From NCBI RefSeq assembly GCF_017566145.1, contig NZ_JABFCL010000012.1, positions 19,103 to 83,102 of the forward strand: 64,000 nucleotides of DNA, in the 5' to 3' direction. A program made the translations under genes and the position numbers. Source of the DNA: Bittarella massiliensis (ex Durand et al. 2017). GTDB lineage: Bacteria > Bacillota > Clostridia > Oscillospirales > Ruminococcaceae. Below, piece by piece: positions 18,594-27,452 of the stretch. Under the pieces are notes generated by a model. The model searched no databases. It was not told the origin of the DNA and saw only the letters and a list, made by a program, of their open reading frames with translations. Position 1 is the first letter of the stretch; each line of letters starts with the position of its first letter.

Positions 18594-19499
18594 ATGAACA
18601 AGATCCCCGTGCTGCTGGACTGCGACACCGGCTTTGACGACGCCTTTGCCATCGCCATGGCCATTGCCAGCGACCGGCTGGAGGTCAAGGGCGTCACCAC
18701 CGTGGCGGGCAACTACACCCTGCCCGACGTGCTGCTCAACACCAAGCGCACCCTGTCCATCACCGACCCCTCGGTCCCCTATGCCGTGGGGGCGGCCCAG
18801 CCCCTGCTGCGGCCCCTCTATACCCACGGCCACCCCACCCACATGATGGAGGAGCTGGGCGAGCCCGACATCGCCCCTGACCCCCGCGGCGCGGTGGAGT
18901 TCATGGCCGACATCCTGCGGGAGAGCGACGAGCCCATCACCCTGATCCCCCTGGGGCCCCTGACCAACATCGCCGTGCTGCTAGCGGCCCACCCCGAACT
19001 CAAGGGGAAGATCAAAGAGATGGTCATCATGGGCGGCTCGGTGTACAGCGGCAACACCACCCCCTCGGCGGAGTTCAACATCTACGTCGACCCGGAGGCC
19101 GCCCACATGGTCTTCAAGTCGGGGGTTCCCATTGTCATGTGCGGGCTGGAAGTCTGTGAGGACGCCCGGGTGACCCCCGACCACGCCCACCGGCTCATCG
19201 AGCTGGGCAACCCCACCGCTGTGGCCTACGGCAACGAACTGCTGCGGGGCTTTACCGTGGGCGAGAGCATCATCTTCGACGCGGTGCCGGTGGCCTACAT
19301 CCTCCACCCGGAGATTGTGAAGACCGAGCGCTACTATGTGGAGGTGGACATCACCGGCGGCCTCTCCGCCGGCTGCACCGTCACCGACACCCGCGCCTTC
19401 CACCACGACGCCGCGCCAGAGCCCAACACCACCGTCGCCATGTCCATGGACAAGGAGAAGTTCGGCGAGCTGCTGGTAGAGCTGTTTGCAAACTATTAG
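18594..19499 (+). CDS. Inosine-uridine preferring nucleoside hydrolase family protein
   Basis: 301 residues. The calcium-binding DCDTGFDDAFA motif (~9-19) defines the IUNH/Rih family that splits ribonucleosides into base and ribose. Further family marks are LIPLGPLTNIAVLLAAHPEL and VIMGGSVYSGNTTPSAEFNIYVDPEAA. The start follows GAGGAAATAAC. It stands alone with its own promoter and terminator. Specificity among pyrimidine, purine or N-ribosyl substrates is not resolved. Confidence 0.92.
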   Translation: MNKIPVLLDCDTGFDDAFAIAMAIASDRLEVKGVTTVAGNYTLPDVLLNTKRTLSITDPSVPYAVGAAQPLLRPLYTHGHPTHMMEELGEPDIAPDPRGAVEFMADILRESDEPITLIPLGPLTNIAVLLAAHPELKGKIKEMVIMGGSVYSGNTTPSAEFNIYVDPEAAHMVFKSGVPIVMCGLEVCEDARVTPDHAHRLIELGNPTAVAYGNELLRGFTVGESIIFDAVPVAYILHPEIVKTERYYVEVDITGGLSAGCTVTDTRAFHHDAAPEPNTTVAMSMDKEKFGELLVELFANY

Positions 19500-19524
19500 G
19501 ATTCACGATAAAATACAAATAGCG

Positions 19525-19558
19525 GAAAGGCTGCAAAATTATTTTTTTGTGGCCTTTT
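19525..19558 (+). terminator. Terminator after the nucleoside hydrolase gene
   Basis: AAAGGCTGCAAAA pairs with TTTTGTGGCCTTT (two G-T pairs), with T-tracts beyond. Confidence 0.65.
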
Positions 19559-19628
19559 TATGATAGTATATTATTGGGTGAACTTTGTGTAATGTCTTAA
19601 GTGGCTTTTAGGAATAGAGGATTGTGTT

Positions 19629-20615
19629 TTGAAAAATAGAAAATATGAGTTTGATTATTTAAAGGCACTTTGCATCATTTCTGTTATTGTAACGCACTGC
19701 CCTTTCAATGAACAATCTAGAAAACTTGTTTTTTTCCCTTTTTTTGTAGAAATGGCCGTTCCAATCTTTATAGTAATCAGCGGATATATGCAATGTCATT
19801 CCATAGTTAACAGTCACTCAATAAAATTGTATTATTCAAAAAAGTTGAAGAAGAACATATTGAAAGTAATCGCTCCCTATCTTTTTGTAATATTTGTAGA
19901 ATTTGTTTGGTTTGTTATTTTTAAAGATGTTATGTCAACTCGCTGCTTCTTTACACAATTGCTCAAGGATGGCGCAATAGGGCCTGGTGGATATTACACA
20001 ATAATTTATTTGCAGCTACTAGTAGTTTTCCCTCTTCTTTTTTGGCTTTACCGTGTGGCCCCGAAGTCTGTTATTATAGGGGGAGTTGCCGTCTGTGTTT
20101 TGTTGGAAGTATTGTGTAACCATTTTGTATCTGACGAAGTATACAGGCTGCTTTTTGTTCGCTATCTTCCGTTTGCATTGTGTGGAATTATATTGTTTGA
20201 TAAACGTTATAATATGAAAAAGATTCAGTTATATAGTATAATTAGTTTGTTATTCATCTATTTGCTTGCTTATACCGGATATACTCCACATATATTCCGA
20301 AGATGGAGCGGTAGTACTTTACCGACAGCGCCATATGCGCTTTTGTTGACGTCGCTTTTTATCCGTTATATGCCGAGAGTGGGTCATTTTTTGGATCGCT
20401 TATTGAGTGAAATAGGTAAGAGTACATACTATATTTTTCTAGTGCAGATGCTATGGTTTGCAATAGGACTTGGATCTTTTACATCTGATTTGAAAACGGT
20501 AATTCCAGTAAATTTAGTGATTTGCCTTTCTGCTGGCATTGCATTTAAGAATATGTTGTTATTTATAGAAGAGAAGATAGGTCAAGTGCATAAGATAATG
20601 ATTGATAGGCTATAA
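19629..20615 (+). CDS. Acyltransferase 3 family membrane protein, AT-rich
   Basis: 328 residues, about ten membrane helices. It opens KYEFDYLKALCIISVIVTHC, where the His lies in the conserved position of acyltransferase-3 enzymes, followed by VPIFIVISGYM. The family O-acetylates cell-surface sugars. The TTG start at 19629 follows AGAGG at 8 nt. Base composition is strikingly AT-rich compared with both neighbours, and codon use (TTT, ATA, TTA) differs, so recent transfer is likely. It ends just before a bidirectional terminator shared with dacA. Confidence 0.85.
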   Translation: MKNRKYEFDYLKALCIISVIVTHCPFNEQSRKLVFFPFFVEMAVPIFIVISGYMQCHSIVNSHSIKLYYSKKLKKNILKVIAPYLFVIFVEFVWFVIFKDVMSTRCFFTQLLKDGAIGPGGYYTIIYLQLLVVFPLLFWLYRVAPKSVIIGGVAVCVLLEVLCNHFVSDEVYRLLFVRYLPFALCGIILFDKRYNMKKIQLYSIISLLFIYLLAYTGYTPHIFRRWSGSTLPTAPYALLLTSLFIRYMPRVGHFLDRLLSEIGKSTYYIFLVQMLWFAIGLGSFTSDLKTVIPVNLVICLSAGIAFKNMLLFIEEKIGQVHKIMIDRL

Positions 20616-20630
20616 ATAGTCTAATTTTGC

Positions 20631-20668
20631 AAAAAGAGAGGGAGCCCGCAAGGGCTCCCTCTCTTTTT
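20631..20668. terminator. Bidirectional terminator with GCAA loop
   Basis: A 17-bp perfect stem (AAAAAGAGAGGGAGCCC and its complement) closed by GCAA separates the convergent acyltransferase and carboxypeptidase genes. Confidence 0.93.
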
Positions 20669-20672
20669 TACG

Positions 20673-22019
20673 CTACATCTTGTACTTTCGGTTGCGCTTG
20701 ATCCGCCGCTTCTTTTTCTCCCGGCGGATGGCCAGCACCACGTAGACCACATAGGCGGCCACCGCCAGCCCCAACAGGATGAGGATCACCTTGGCGGCGG
20801 TGGTGGCCAGCAGGCCGTTGATGGAGTCCACCACCCAGAGCAGGGTGGAGCGCTTGACCGACTCGGCGGCCACCAGGGTGGTCTCGCCGATGGGCTCTCC
20901 CCCCAGCTTGAGGGTGACGGTGCCCATTTTCTGCCCCTTCTCCACCGGGGCGGCCACCTTTTCGCTGTCCAGGGTCACCACCAGCTGGACCGACGACTCG
21001 TCGGCGCTGGTGGGCATCAGCAGGCTCACGTCCGACCCGGCCTGAAGCAGCAGGTTGTCGGTCTGGAAGGAGTGGGCCACCTTGACCTGGTGGACAGCCT
21101 CCCCCTCTTTGAGAGGGGTCTTGAGGGTGAAGTTTTTGTCGGCCCAGGAAAAGAGCTTGTTGGCCAGCAAAAATGCCCGGTTCTGGGTGCCCTCCATGGG
21201 GGCGCCCATGATCACCAGCAAAAAGTCCTTGCCATTGTTCTGGTAGCGGGTCACCACACAGCGGCCGGCATTGTCGGTGGTGCCGGTCTTGATCCCCTTG
21301 ATATAGGGGGAGTAGATCCCCTCCCCCCCGCGGATGCGGTCCTGCATCAACACGGTGGTCACCAGGGTGCGGGGGCCCTGCTTATTGGTCTGGGGGATGG
21401 TGTAACGGCTGGACTCGCACACCTCGGAAAAGTTGGGAAGGGAGAGGGCGTACTGGGCGATTTTTGCCATGTCCCGGGGGGTGGAGTAGTGGTTGTCTGC
21501 GTCCAGGCCGTGGGGGTTGACAAAGTGGGTGTTGGTACAGCCCAGTTCGGTGGCCTTTTGGTTCATCATCTGGCAAAACTTCTCGATGCTGCCGCCTCCG
21601 AAGTGGTCGGCCACCACGCTGGCCCCCTCGTTGGCCGACTGGAGCATCATGGCGTAGACCAGCTGCTGGATGGTCAGCTGTTCCCCCCGCAGAATGTTGG
21701 CGGTGGAGACGTTGAGCCCCACAAATTCATCGTAGATGTAGTCGGGGGCGGTGGCCGTCTCCTCCTCCCAGTTTTCGGTGTTTTCCAAAGCGAGGATGGT
21801 GGTCATGATCTTGGTGAGGGAAGCCGGCGCCATCTTGGTGTCGGCGTTTTGCTCAAAGAGCACCTGCCCGGTGTCCAGGGACAGGAGGAGGATTCCCTCC
21901 TGGGGGCTGTCCATCTCAAAGTCCGGCTCGTAGACGGCGGCCTGCGCCGGGAAGGTGGGGAGAAATAGGGTAAAGGCGACTGCAAAAGCGGTGAGAACCC
22001 GCGCAAATTTTTGTTTCAT
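20673..22019 (-). CDS. dacA: D-alanyl-D-alanine carboxypeptidase (PBP5/6 type)
   Basis: 448 residues with a signal peptide (FAVAFTLFLPTFPAQA). The active-site motifs are SLTK (catalytic Ser, in PASLTKIMTT), SAN (in LQSANEGASVVADHF) and KTGTT (in IKGIKTGTTDNAGRC). A PBP5 C-terminal beta domain is followed by a membrane helix and a very basic tail (RREKKKRRIKRNRKYKM). It trims the terminal D-Ala from peptidoglycan stem peptides at the outer membrane face. The symbol indicates the family; dacB/dacF paralogues cannot be excluded. Confidence 0.9.
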   Translation of the reverse strand: MKQKFARVLTAFAVAFTLFLPTFPAQAAVYEPDFEMDSPQEGILLLSLDTGQVLFEQNADTKMAPASLTKIMTTILALENTENWEEETATAPDYIYDEFVGLNVSTANILRGEQLTIQQLVYAMMLQSANEGASVVADHFGGGSIEKFCQMMNQKATELGCTNTHFVNPHGLDADNHYSTPRDMAKIAQYALSLPNFSEVCESSRYTIPQTNKQGPRTLVTTVLMQDRIRGGEGIYSPYIKGIKTGTTDNAGRCVVTRYQNNGKDFLLVIMGAPMEGTQNRAFLLANKLFSWADKNFTLKTPLKEGEAVHQVKVAHSFQTDNLLLQAGSDVSLLMPTSADESSVQLVVTLDSEKVAAPVEKGQKMGTVTLKLGGEPIGETTLVAAESVKRSTLLWVVDSINGLLATTAAKVILILLGLAVAAYVVYVVLAIRREKKKRRIKRNRKYKM

Positions 22020-22217
22020 CTAGACATCTGCCCTCTAAGTATTGTATTATAAAACCAGTGTCGGCCCCGCCGCCCTCTGTGACGGGGCCGGTTTGCCGGT
22101 GTCTTATCTAATGTAGTATACCAAACAGACCGGCAAAAAACAATGAAATCAATCTTAATTCTGCCGCGGCGCGGAAAACCGTCCGCTTCCCGCGGCGGAA
22201 GGGGAGAGGGGTTAGGG

Positions 22218-22871
22218 ATGCTCTATCTGACGGGGGACACCCACGGCGATTACAGGCGCTTTGAGCGCAAGGAGATCCGCCATCTCAAGCAGGGCGACGT
22301 GCTGGTGGTCTGCGGCGATTTCGGCTTTGTCTGGGAGGGCGGGAAAAAAGAGGAGAAGTTCCTGCAAAAGATCGGCAAGCGCAAGCACCACACCCTCTTT
22401 GTCCCCGGCGCCAACGAGAATTACGACCTGTTGCGCCAGTACCCCGAGGTGGAGTACGCTGGCGGCCGGGCGCGGCAGATCGCGGGCAACCTCTACCAGC
22501 TGCTCACCGGTGAGACCTACCGCCTGGGGGAGAAGACCCTGCTGGCCTTTGGCGGGGGCGAGGCGCTGGACTGCGACATCGTCGACCGCACCCTCTACGA
22601 AGACCAGCTCCCCAAGAAGGAGGAGCTGGACGCCGTTCTGGCCAGGTTGGAAGGGCAGCGGGTGGACTGCGTGGTCTCCTACGAGCCGCCCTACTCCATT
22701 GCCGCCTTCCTCGATTTGGAGGCCAAGCCCGACGGCTACTACGGCCTCTACCTGGATCAGGTGCAAAAGCGCCTGCAGCTGGGACAGTGGTTTTTCGGAA
22801 AGTACCACCTGGACAAGCGGGTGACCCCGCGGTTCATGGCGGTCTACGAAAAGGCGGTTCCCCTGCGATAG
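22218..22871 (+). CDS. Metallophosphoesterase-fold protein with altered metal ligands
   Basis: 217 residues from the ATG at 22218 (AGGGG upstream). The first motifs of calcineurin-like phosphoesterases are intact (YLTGDTHGDYRRF and VVCGDFGFVWEGG). The usual GNHEN reads GANEN, the THxPP-type His is Tyr (VVSYEPPYSI), and the GHYH-type motif reads GKYH. Three histidines that normally bind metal or phosphate are therefore replaced. It could be a catalytically dead sensor or scaffold, or use a different metal set. It is divergent from dacA across a 200-bp gap. Confidence 0.8.
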   Translation: MLYLTGDTHGDYRRFERKEIRHLKQGDVLVVCGDFGFVWEGGKKEEKFLQKIGKRKHHTLFVPGANENYDLLRQYPEVEYAGGRARQIAGNLYQLLTGETYRLGEKTLLAFGGGEALDCDIVDRTLYEDQLPKKEELDAVLARLEGQRVDCVVSYEPPYSIAAFLDLEAKPDGYYGLYLDQVQKRLQLGQWFFGKYHLDKRVTPRFMAVYEKAVPLR

Positions 22872-22893
22872 TGCCCCCAGTATTTTATTGAAA

Positions 22894-22935
22894 ACGCCCT
22901 CTGCCGGAACTGTTGACCGGCAGAGGGCGTTTTTT
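22894..22935 (+). terminator. Terminator after the phosphoesterase gene
   Basis: ACGCCCTCTGCCGG (22894-22907) and CCGGCAGAGGGCGT (22917-22930) form a perfect 14-bp stem ending in six T residues. Confidence 0.9.
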
Positions 22936-22969
22936 GCGGCACAAGCCGCCCTGCAAGCGAGGGGAGGAG

Positions 22970-23134
22970 CTACTTCAGCTCAAAGGATTTGCAGTCGGTG
23001 CACTGGTCCATGGTGGGGTTGAGTTCATGGGTCCCGACGGTGATGCAGTCCAGGGCGCAGTAGTCCTCGTTGGCGCAGTGGTTTTTGCACTGCTGAACGG
23101 TGCATTTGATGCAGTGGTTGGCATGGCAGTTCAT
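22970..23134 (-). CDS. DUF1540 cysteine-rich small protein
   Basis: A 54-residue protein with nine cysteines, beginning MNCHANHCIKCTVQQCKNHC and ending QCTDCKSFELK. The spacing of Cys and the terminal CxSF signature fit DUF1540, a Clostridia/Bacilli family that probably binds metal. GGAGGG lies 7 nt before the ATG. Function is unknown; related proteins often occur in spore formers. Confidence 0.85.
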   Translation of the reverse strand: MNCHANHCIKCTVQQCKNHCANEDYCALDCITVGTHELNPTMDQCTDCKSFELK

Positions 23135-23299
23135 AGTGATTCCCTCCGTCTTGTTTTTTGTTGAAGTGAAGACGCTTCCCCTCTAGTATGCGCCGCTGTC
23201 GCCCGCCTATCCCGGCCGGACAGCAGCCGGGGCAGGAAAATTTTTGAAAGTTGCTGTGTGGGCAAAGCGCGCTCCGGGCGTCAGGGAGCCAGGAGAGAT

Positions 23300-23596
23300 C
23301 TATCGTCCCCCGTAGAGGGCAGCTATGCTGTGCGCCATCCGCCCCATTTCGGCGCGGATGTGGGGCGGCCCCAGGCACTCGCACCTGTCCCCAAAGCCGA
23401 GCAGAATGCGGTAGTGGTACTCGTTCTCCACAAACGGGAAAGAGGCGAAAGTCCGCCCTCTTGCGGCAGTAGCCCTGAAAACCCTCACAGCCAAGCGTTC
23501 GCCGCGCTGGATTGGGGGCCCGCTTTTCCCATGCCCAACTGGCGGAGGAGGCCGCTTTTTAAAAGAGAACTGAAAACCCGGGTGGGAGCGGCGCAA
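23300..23596 (-). pseudogene. Probable remnant of a WYL-domain regulator
   Basis: The 98-codon frame ends YRILLGFGDRCECLGPPHIR, then AEMGRMAHSIAALYGGR. This is very like the C-terminal end of WYL-domain transcription regulators (a YxLSFGxxxEVLEPxxLR block followed by a helix and LY). The expected HTH and WYL core are missing and the upstream part (RRSHPGFQFSFKKRPPPP) is not WYL-like, so this is probably a truncated relic abutting the flippase gene. I found no ribosome site. A short real protein cannot be ruled out. Confidence 0.45.
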
Positions 23597-23600
23597 ACCC

Positions 23601-25184
23601 CTATTTTGCCCGCCCCTCTGAGGGGCGCTCCGGCTTGCCCAACAGCCGCCGCAGGGTTTGCCAGTCGGCCTTTTTGGCGCAGCCCGAGAGGCGGCAGAGG
23701 GGGAGAAAGAGAACCAGCGACAGCCCGATGGCCGCGGGCAGCTGGCCGGGGGAAGCGCCCCCTGCCAGCAGTGGGGCCAGCAGCAACCGGGCCCCGGCGC
23801 AGCCCAGTAAAGCCGCCGCCAGGGGGCAAATCACCCACAGCCCCCAGCGGGGCACCACCTCGGTGCGCCGGCAGAGCAGCCAGAGCCCCAACCCGGTGTT
23901 GAGGGCCGAGGGCAGGTAGAGGGTGACGATGTACCCCCGGATGCCAAAGCGGGGGAGGAGGAGCACCAGCAGCGCGGCGGTGAGGGCCATGTCGGCGATG
24001 TTGTGCCAGAGCAGCCGGTTTTGTTCCCCCATCCCCTTGAGAACGCAGTCCACCGCGTGGTCGAGGAAGAGGACGGGCACCAGCGGGGCCAGGGCCTGCA
24101 GGAAGGCGGAAACCCCTTCCCCGGTGGGAAAGATGGCCGCCAGCGAGTCGGAAAAGACCAGAAAGACCCCGGTGACAAAGGAGGAGAAGAGAAGGGTCAG
24201 CCGCACCACCGCCACGATCAGCTCCTCTAGCTTGCGGGTGTTTTGCAGGGTGTGCAGCTTGACCACCACCGGGATCAGCAGCATGGAAAAGGAGGCCAGC
24301 AGCGCCCCCGGATAGGAGAGGAGGGGGAGGACCATCCCCCCCAATACCCCGTACTGGGAGAGGGCCAGTTCGGCGCTGGCCCCGCTGCGCTGCAACCCCT
24401 GGGGTACCAGGGTGTTTTCCAGGGTGTTAAAACCGCTTTGCAGGTAGGAGCAGAGGGCCACCGGAATGCAGATGCGCAGAAAGGCCAGCCCCAGGGAGCC
24501 GCCGTCCCAGGCGGGCGCCCGGTCGGGGGGCAGGTCGCGGCGGCCCCGCCAGTAGAGGGCGCCCAGGTAGAGACAGCCCCCCACCTCCCCGCAGGTGGAG
24601 GCAAAACAGGCCGTCGCCACCGCCTCGGCCGCCCCGGCGGGGGGCCGCAGCGAAAAGAGGAGGGCGGTGAGCCCCATCTTGCACAGCCGCTTGACCACGT
24701 TGGCCAGGGTGCCCTGCACGATTTTGGAACCGGCGTAAAAATACCCCTGCAAACAGGCGGAGAGAGCCAAAAAGGGCAGCCCCAGAGCCAGCAGGCGAAA
24801 GGGGTACACCGTTTGGCCGTTCCCCAAAAGGGCTCCCAGCCGGGGGGCGAAAGCCCATCCGCCGAGCCCGGCGAGACAGCCCAGGGAGAGGGCGTAGAGC
24901 CCGGCCCGACGCAGCACCCGGGGCAGGGTGGAGAACTGACGGCGGGCGATGGCGGCCGCGCAGAGCTGGGTCACCCCCAACTGGGCGCCGGACATGGCCA
25001 GGGTGGCCGCAAATCCAAAGAGGGAGAAGACCAGCTGGTAAAGCCCCATCCCCTGGGAGCCAATGATCCCCGACAGGTAGATTTTAAAGCCGATGCTCAT
25101 GGTCTTGAGCACCAGCCCCAGGGCGGTGAGGGCGGCGGCGCTGTACAGCGGCCGCGCCCAGTTTTTCCCCCCTGCCATCGCCAT
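23601..25184 (-). CDS. SpoVB-like polysaccharide/lipid flippase (MOP superfamily)
   Basis: 527 residues with about 14 hydrophobic segments. The start KNWARPLYSAAALTALGLVLKTMSIGFKIYLSGIIGSQGMGLYQLVFSLF is the signature of the SpoVB/PST oligosaccharide flippase group, here shown in part only: SGIIGSQGMGLYQLVFSLFG. In spore formers these proteins act in cortex or cell-wall lipid-II flipping. It is divergent from a LysR gene across about 210 bp. Paralogy is common, so the symbol spoVB is not assigned. Confidence 0.82.
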   Translation of the reverse strand: MAMAGGKNWARPLYSAAALTALGLVLKTMSIGFKIYLSGIIGSQGMGLYQLVFSLFGFAATLAMSGAQLGVTQLCAAAIARRQFSTLPRVLRRAGLYALSLGCLAGLGGWAFAPRLGALLGNGQTVYPFRLLALGLPFLALSACLQGYFYAGSKIVQGTLANVVKRLCKMGLTALLFSLRPPAGAAEAVATACFASTCGEVGGCLYLGALYWRGRRDLPPDRAPAWDGGSLGLAFLRICIPVALCSYLQSGFNTLENTLVPQGLQRSGASAELALSQYGVLGGMVLPLLSYPGALLASFSMLLIPVVVKLHTLQNTRKLEELIVAVVRLTLLFSSFVTGVFLVFSDSLAAIFPTGEGVSAFLQALAPLVPVLFLDHAVDCVLKGMGEQNRLLWHNIADMALTAALLVLLLPRFGIRGYIVTLYLPSALNTGLGLWLLCRRTEVVPRWGLWVICPLAAALLGCAGARLLLAPLLAGGASPGQLPAAIGLSLVLFLPLCRLSGCAKKADWQTLRRLLGKPERPSEGRAK

Positions 25185-25273
25185 CCGACCGCCCCCTTTT
25201 CGCCCCGATTCTCTTACAAGGGATATGCGGCGCAGGGGGAGAAGATGTCCCCTTTTGCCGGGGCGAAAGGGGT

Positions 25274-25302
25274 TTGAGAAAAGGGGGGAAGCGTGCTATG
25301 AT
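25274..25302 (+). promoter_or_regulatory. Promoter of the LysR gene
   Basis: TTGAGA (25274-25279), a 17-nt spacer and TATGAT (25297-25302) precede the LysR gene by about 95 nt. Confidence 0.6.
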
Positions 25303-25396
25303 AGAAAAAAGACCGGGCACCCTGCTGCGCCCCGCGAACAGAGGGGACAGCGGCGCAAAGGGGCAAAAGAGGGCCGACCCGGCCGGGGAGGATCGC

Positions 25397-26284
25397 ATGT
25401 TTGAAGAGTTGAGGACCTTCGTCGACGTGGCGGAGAGCAAAAATTTTACCAAGACCGGGAAGAAGCTCAACTTCTCCCAGCCCACCATCAGCCAGCAGGT
25501 GAAAAAGGTGGAGATGTTCTTTGGCAACGTGACGCTGCTGACCCGTTCGGCCAACTCCAAGCAGGTGGAACTGACGGCGGAGGGCGAGGTGGTCTACCGC
25601 CGGGCCAAGGAGATTCTGGCCCTGTTGGACCAGACCTTTGAGGAGGTGGAGGCCTGTCGCCATCAGGGGGAGGAGCGGCTGCGCATTGGTGCCAGCGAGA
25701 CCGTCGGCAACTTTTTGCTGCCCCGGCTGCTGGAGCAGTACGCCCAGCGCTGGCCCCAGGTGGTGGTGGAGGTGCAGATCGCCAACACCCGCCAGACCTG
25801 CGACGCCCTGGCGGAGGGGCGGGTGGACATCGGCCTCATCGAGGGGCGCAACATCCACCACAACTTCCGCCGAGTCGACTTCTTCACCGACCGGATGATC
25901 CTGGTGGCCGCCCCCCAGATCGCCCAGCGGGTCCCCGGCTTTTCGGCCAGCCTGCTGGGAAAGCTGCCCTGGGTCACCCGGGAGAAGGGCTCGGGCACCG
26001 AGCAGTACCTGCGCGCCTTTACCGAATCCAACAACATCCTCGTCGAACACACCGCCATCTGCAACTCCAACTACGCCATCAAGGAGATGGTCAAACAGGG
26101 GCTGGGGGTGACCGTCCTCTCCCAACTGGTGGTGGAGAGGGAGCTGGCCTCCGGCGAGTTGGTGGAGCTGCCCGCCCACAAGTCGTACAGCCGCAGCTTC
26201 TCTTACATCCTCCCCGAGGGGCGGGCCTGTTCCCCTGCGGCGCAAAACCTGATTTCAATTTTGGGGGCGCTGGGGGAGGAATAG
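25397..26284 (+). CDS. LysR-family transcriptional regulator
   Basis: 295 residues. The N-terminal HTH (FEELRTFVDVAESKNFTKTG, KLNFSQPTISQQVKKVE) and a LysR substrate domain (LRIGASETVGNFLLPRLLEQ) are clear. The ATG at 25397 has GGGGAGG upstream; the longer frame is not needed. It is divergent from the flippase gene and might control it, as LysR proteins often control the opposite gene. The effector is unknown; the CysB/CysL-type layout would fit sulfur metabolism but the asr genes are 5 kb away. Confidence 0.9.
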   Translation: MFEELRTFVDVAESKNFTKTGKKLNFSQPTISQQVKKVEMFFGNVTLLTRSANSKQVELTAEGEVVYRRAKEILALLDQTFEEVEACRHQGEERLRIGASETVGNFLLPRLLEQYAQRWPQVVVEVQIANTRQTCDALAEGRVDIGLIEGRNIHHNFRRVDFFTDRMILVAAPQIAQRVPGFSASLLGKLPWVTREKGSGTEQYLRAFTESNNILVEHTAICNSNYAIKEMVKQGLGVTVLSQLVVERELASGELVELPAHKSYSRSFSYILPEGRACSPAAQNLISILGALGEE

Positions 26285-26378
26285 CCCGGCCCCACCGCCC
26301 CTAAAATGTCCTGGCGCTGGGGCCGCCTGCCCTTTTCCGCCTCCGCTCCCCTTTGCCCCCCTTTGCCCCGCTTTTTGC

Positions 26379-26424
26379 AAAAAGGCCCTCCGTGTAAGAC
26401 GAAACCTACACGGAGGGCCTTTTT
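26379..26424. terminator. Bidirectional terminator
   Basis: AAAAAGGCCCTCCGTGTA and TACACGGAGGGCCTTTTT are perfectly complementary over 18 bp, between the LysR and ECF-S genes, which converge. Confidence 0.93.
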
Positions 26425-26455
26425 TGCCGTGTTTATTTGACTGGAGGGGGAGCCG

Positions 26456-26995
26456 CTAGGGCTTTTTGTCCCTGTTTGCGGCGGGAAGCTGCCCCTGCCG
26501 CTGCAGCAGGGAGAGCCCTTTGACCAGGGGGGTGTAGAGAAGCAGGGTGGTGAGAAAGTTGCCGGCGCAGTGGGCAATGTCAAAGGGGATGCCCGAGACC
26601 CAGTTGGCCAGGGCCGCCCCCGGGCCAAAGGCCAGGTAGGGCAGGGCGCAGAGCGCCCCGAAGCAGAGGCCGTAGCCCCCCGCCGCCACCGCCCGCACCA
26701 GCCCGGAGGAGGTGCGTCGCAGCGCCAGGGAGAGGAGCACCCAGATGGGCCAGACGTAGAGGTACATTATCCACCAGAGGCCAAAGCCGTAGAGGATTCC
26801 CTCCAACAGGTCAAAGACCAGCACCGCCCCCAGCACCTGCCGCAGGGGGAAGACCGCCGTGTAGCACAGAAGAAGCAGGGTCACCAGCTCGATGTTGGGG
26901 AGAAAGGAGAGGCTGATCTGCGCCAGCAGCAGGATGGCCGCCAGCAGGGCGGTCACCACCAGGGGCCGGGGGGAGAGGCGGGGGGCCGGGCGCAT
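26456..26995 (-). CDS. ECF transporter S component (substrate-binding membrane protein)
   Basis: 179 residues with about six membrane helices and the pattern of ECF S components (VVTALLAAILLLAQISLSFLPN; LLLCYTAVFPLRQVLGAVLVFDLLEG; NFLTTLLLYTPLVKGLS). S components capture a vitamin or cofactor and use a shared EcfAA'T module, absent here. The ATG overlaps the stop of the upstream DUF4430 gene by one base. Such pairs are often linked to cobalamin or corrinoid uptake; this is inference. Confidence 0.78.
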   Translation of the reverse strand: MRPAPRLSPRPLVVTALLAAILLLAQISLSFLPNIELVTLLLLCYTAVFPLRQVLGAVLVFDLLEGILYGFGLWWIMYLYVWPIWVLLSLALRRTSSGLVRAVAAGGYGLCFGALCALPYLAFGPGAALANWVSGIPFDIAHCAGNFLTTLLLYTPLVKGLSLLQRQGQLPAANRDKKP

Positions 26996-27387
26996 CAGTA
27001 GCCGGTGGTGAGGGTCAGTTCAAACCGGTCGCCGTCGGCGATGGGGGTGGTGTCCACCCCGGTGTTGACCGGCTCGCCGCCCTTGGTCAGGCACCACCAC
27101 TCCTGCTTGGCGCTGTCGGCGGGAACGCCGCCCGCCTCGGTGATGTAGAGGCCGTAAGGGCCGTCGTCTCCCTTCACCAGGCCGGCGTCCAGCAGGGCCT
27201 GGCCCAGGTACTCGGCATCGGTGTGCAGGGTGTGCTCGTCGCTCTTCTCCCCGGCGGCCACCGTCACCACCACCTCTTTGGCCCCGGCCTGGGTGCCCGG
27301 GCGCAGGGCCAGGTAGACCCCGGCCAGGGCCCCCACGGCCGCCAGCAGGGCCAGCACTGCCAGAAGGATTTTGGTGTTTTTCTTCAT
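26995..27387 (-). CDS. DUF4430 (transcobalamin-like) membrane-anchored protein
   Basis: 130 residues. An N-terminal membrane anchor (ILLAVLALLAAVGALAGVYLAL) precedes a DUF4430 domain with LGQALLDAGLVKGDDGPYGLYI, EWWCLTKGGEPVNTGVDTTP and a final DRFELTLTTGY strand. DUF4430 is related to the C-terminal domain of transcobalamin/intrinsic factor, so an extracellular ligand-capture role beside the ECF S component is likely. It has its own promoter. Confidence 0.82.
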   Translation of the reverse strand: MKKNTKILLAVLALLAAVGALAGVYLALRPGTQAGAKEVVVTVAAGEKSDEHTLHTDAEYLGQALLDAGLVKGDDGPYGLYITEAGGVPADSAKQEWWCLTKGGEPVNTGVDTTPIADGDRFELTLTTGY

Positions 27388-27413
27388 CGGTCGTCACATC
27401 CCTTGTCTCATTT

Positions 27414-27442
27414 AAAAAGGGCTGGCAGAGCAGCCCCTTTTT
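27414..27442 (-). terminator. Terminator hairpin at the start of the DUF4430 transcript
   Basis: On the minus strand, AAAAAGGGGCTG and CAGCCCTTTTT form a stem with a T-run. It can end transcription of the upstream siroheme operon, yet lies just after the +1 of the DUF4430 promoter. Confidence 0.65.
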
Positions 27443-27452
27443 CTCCGTTCAA

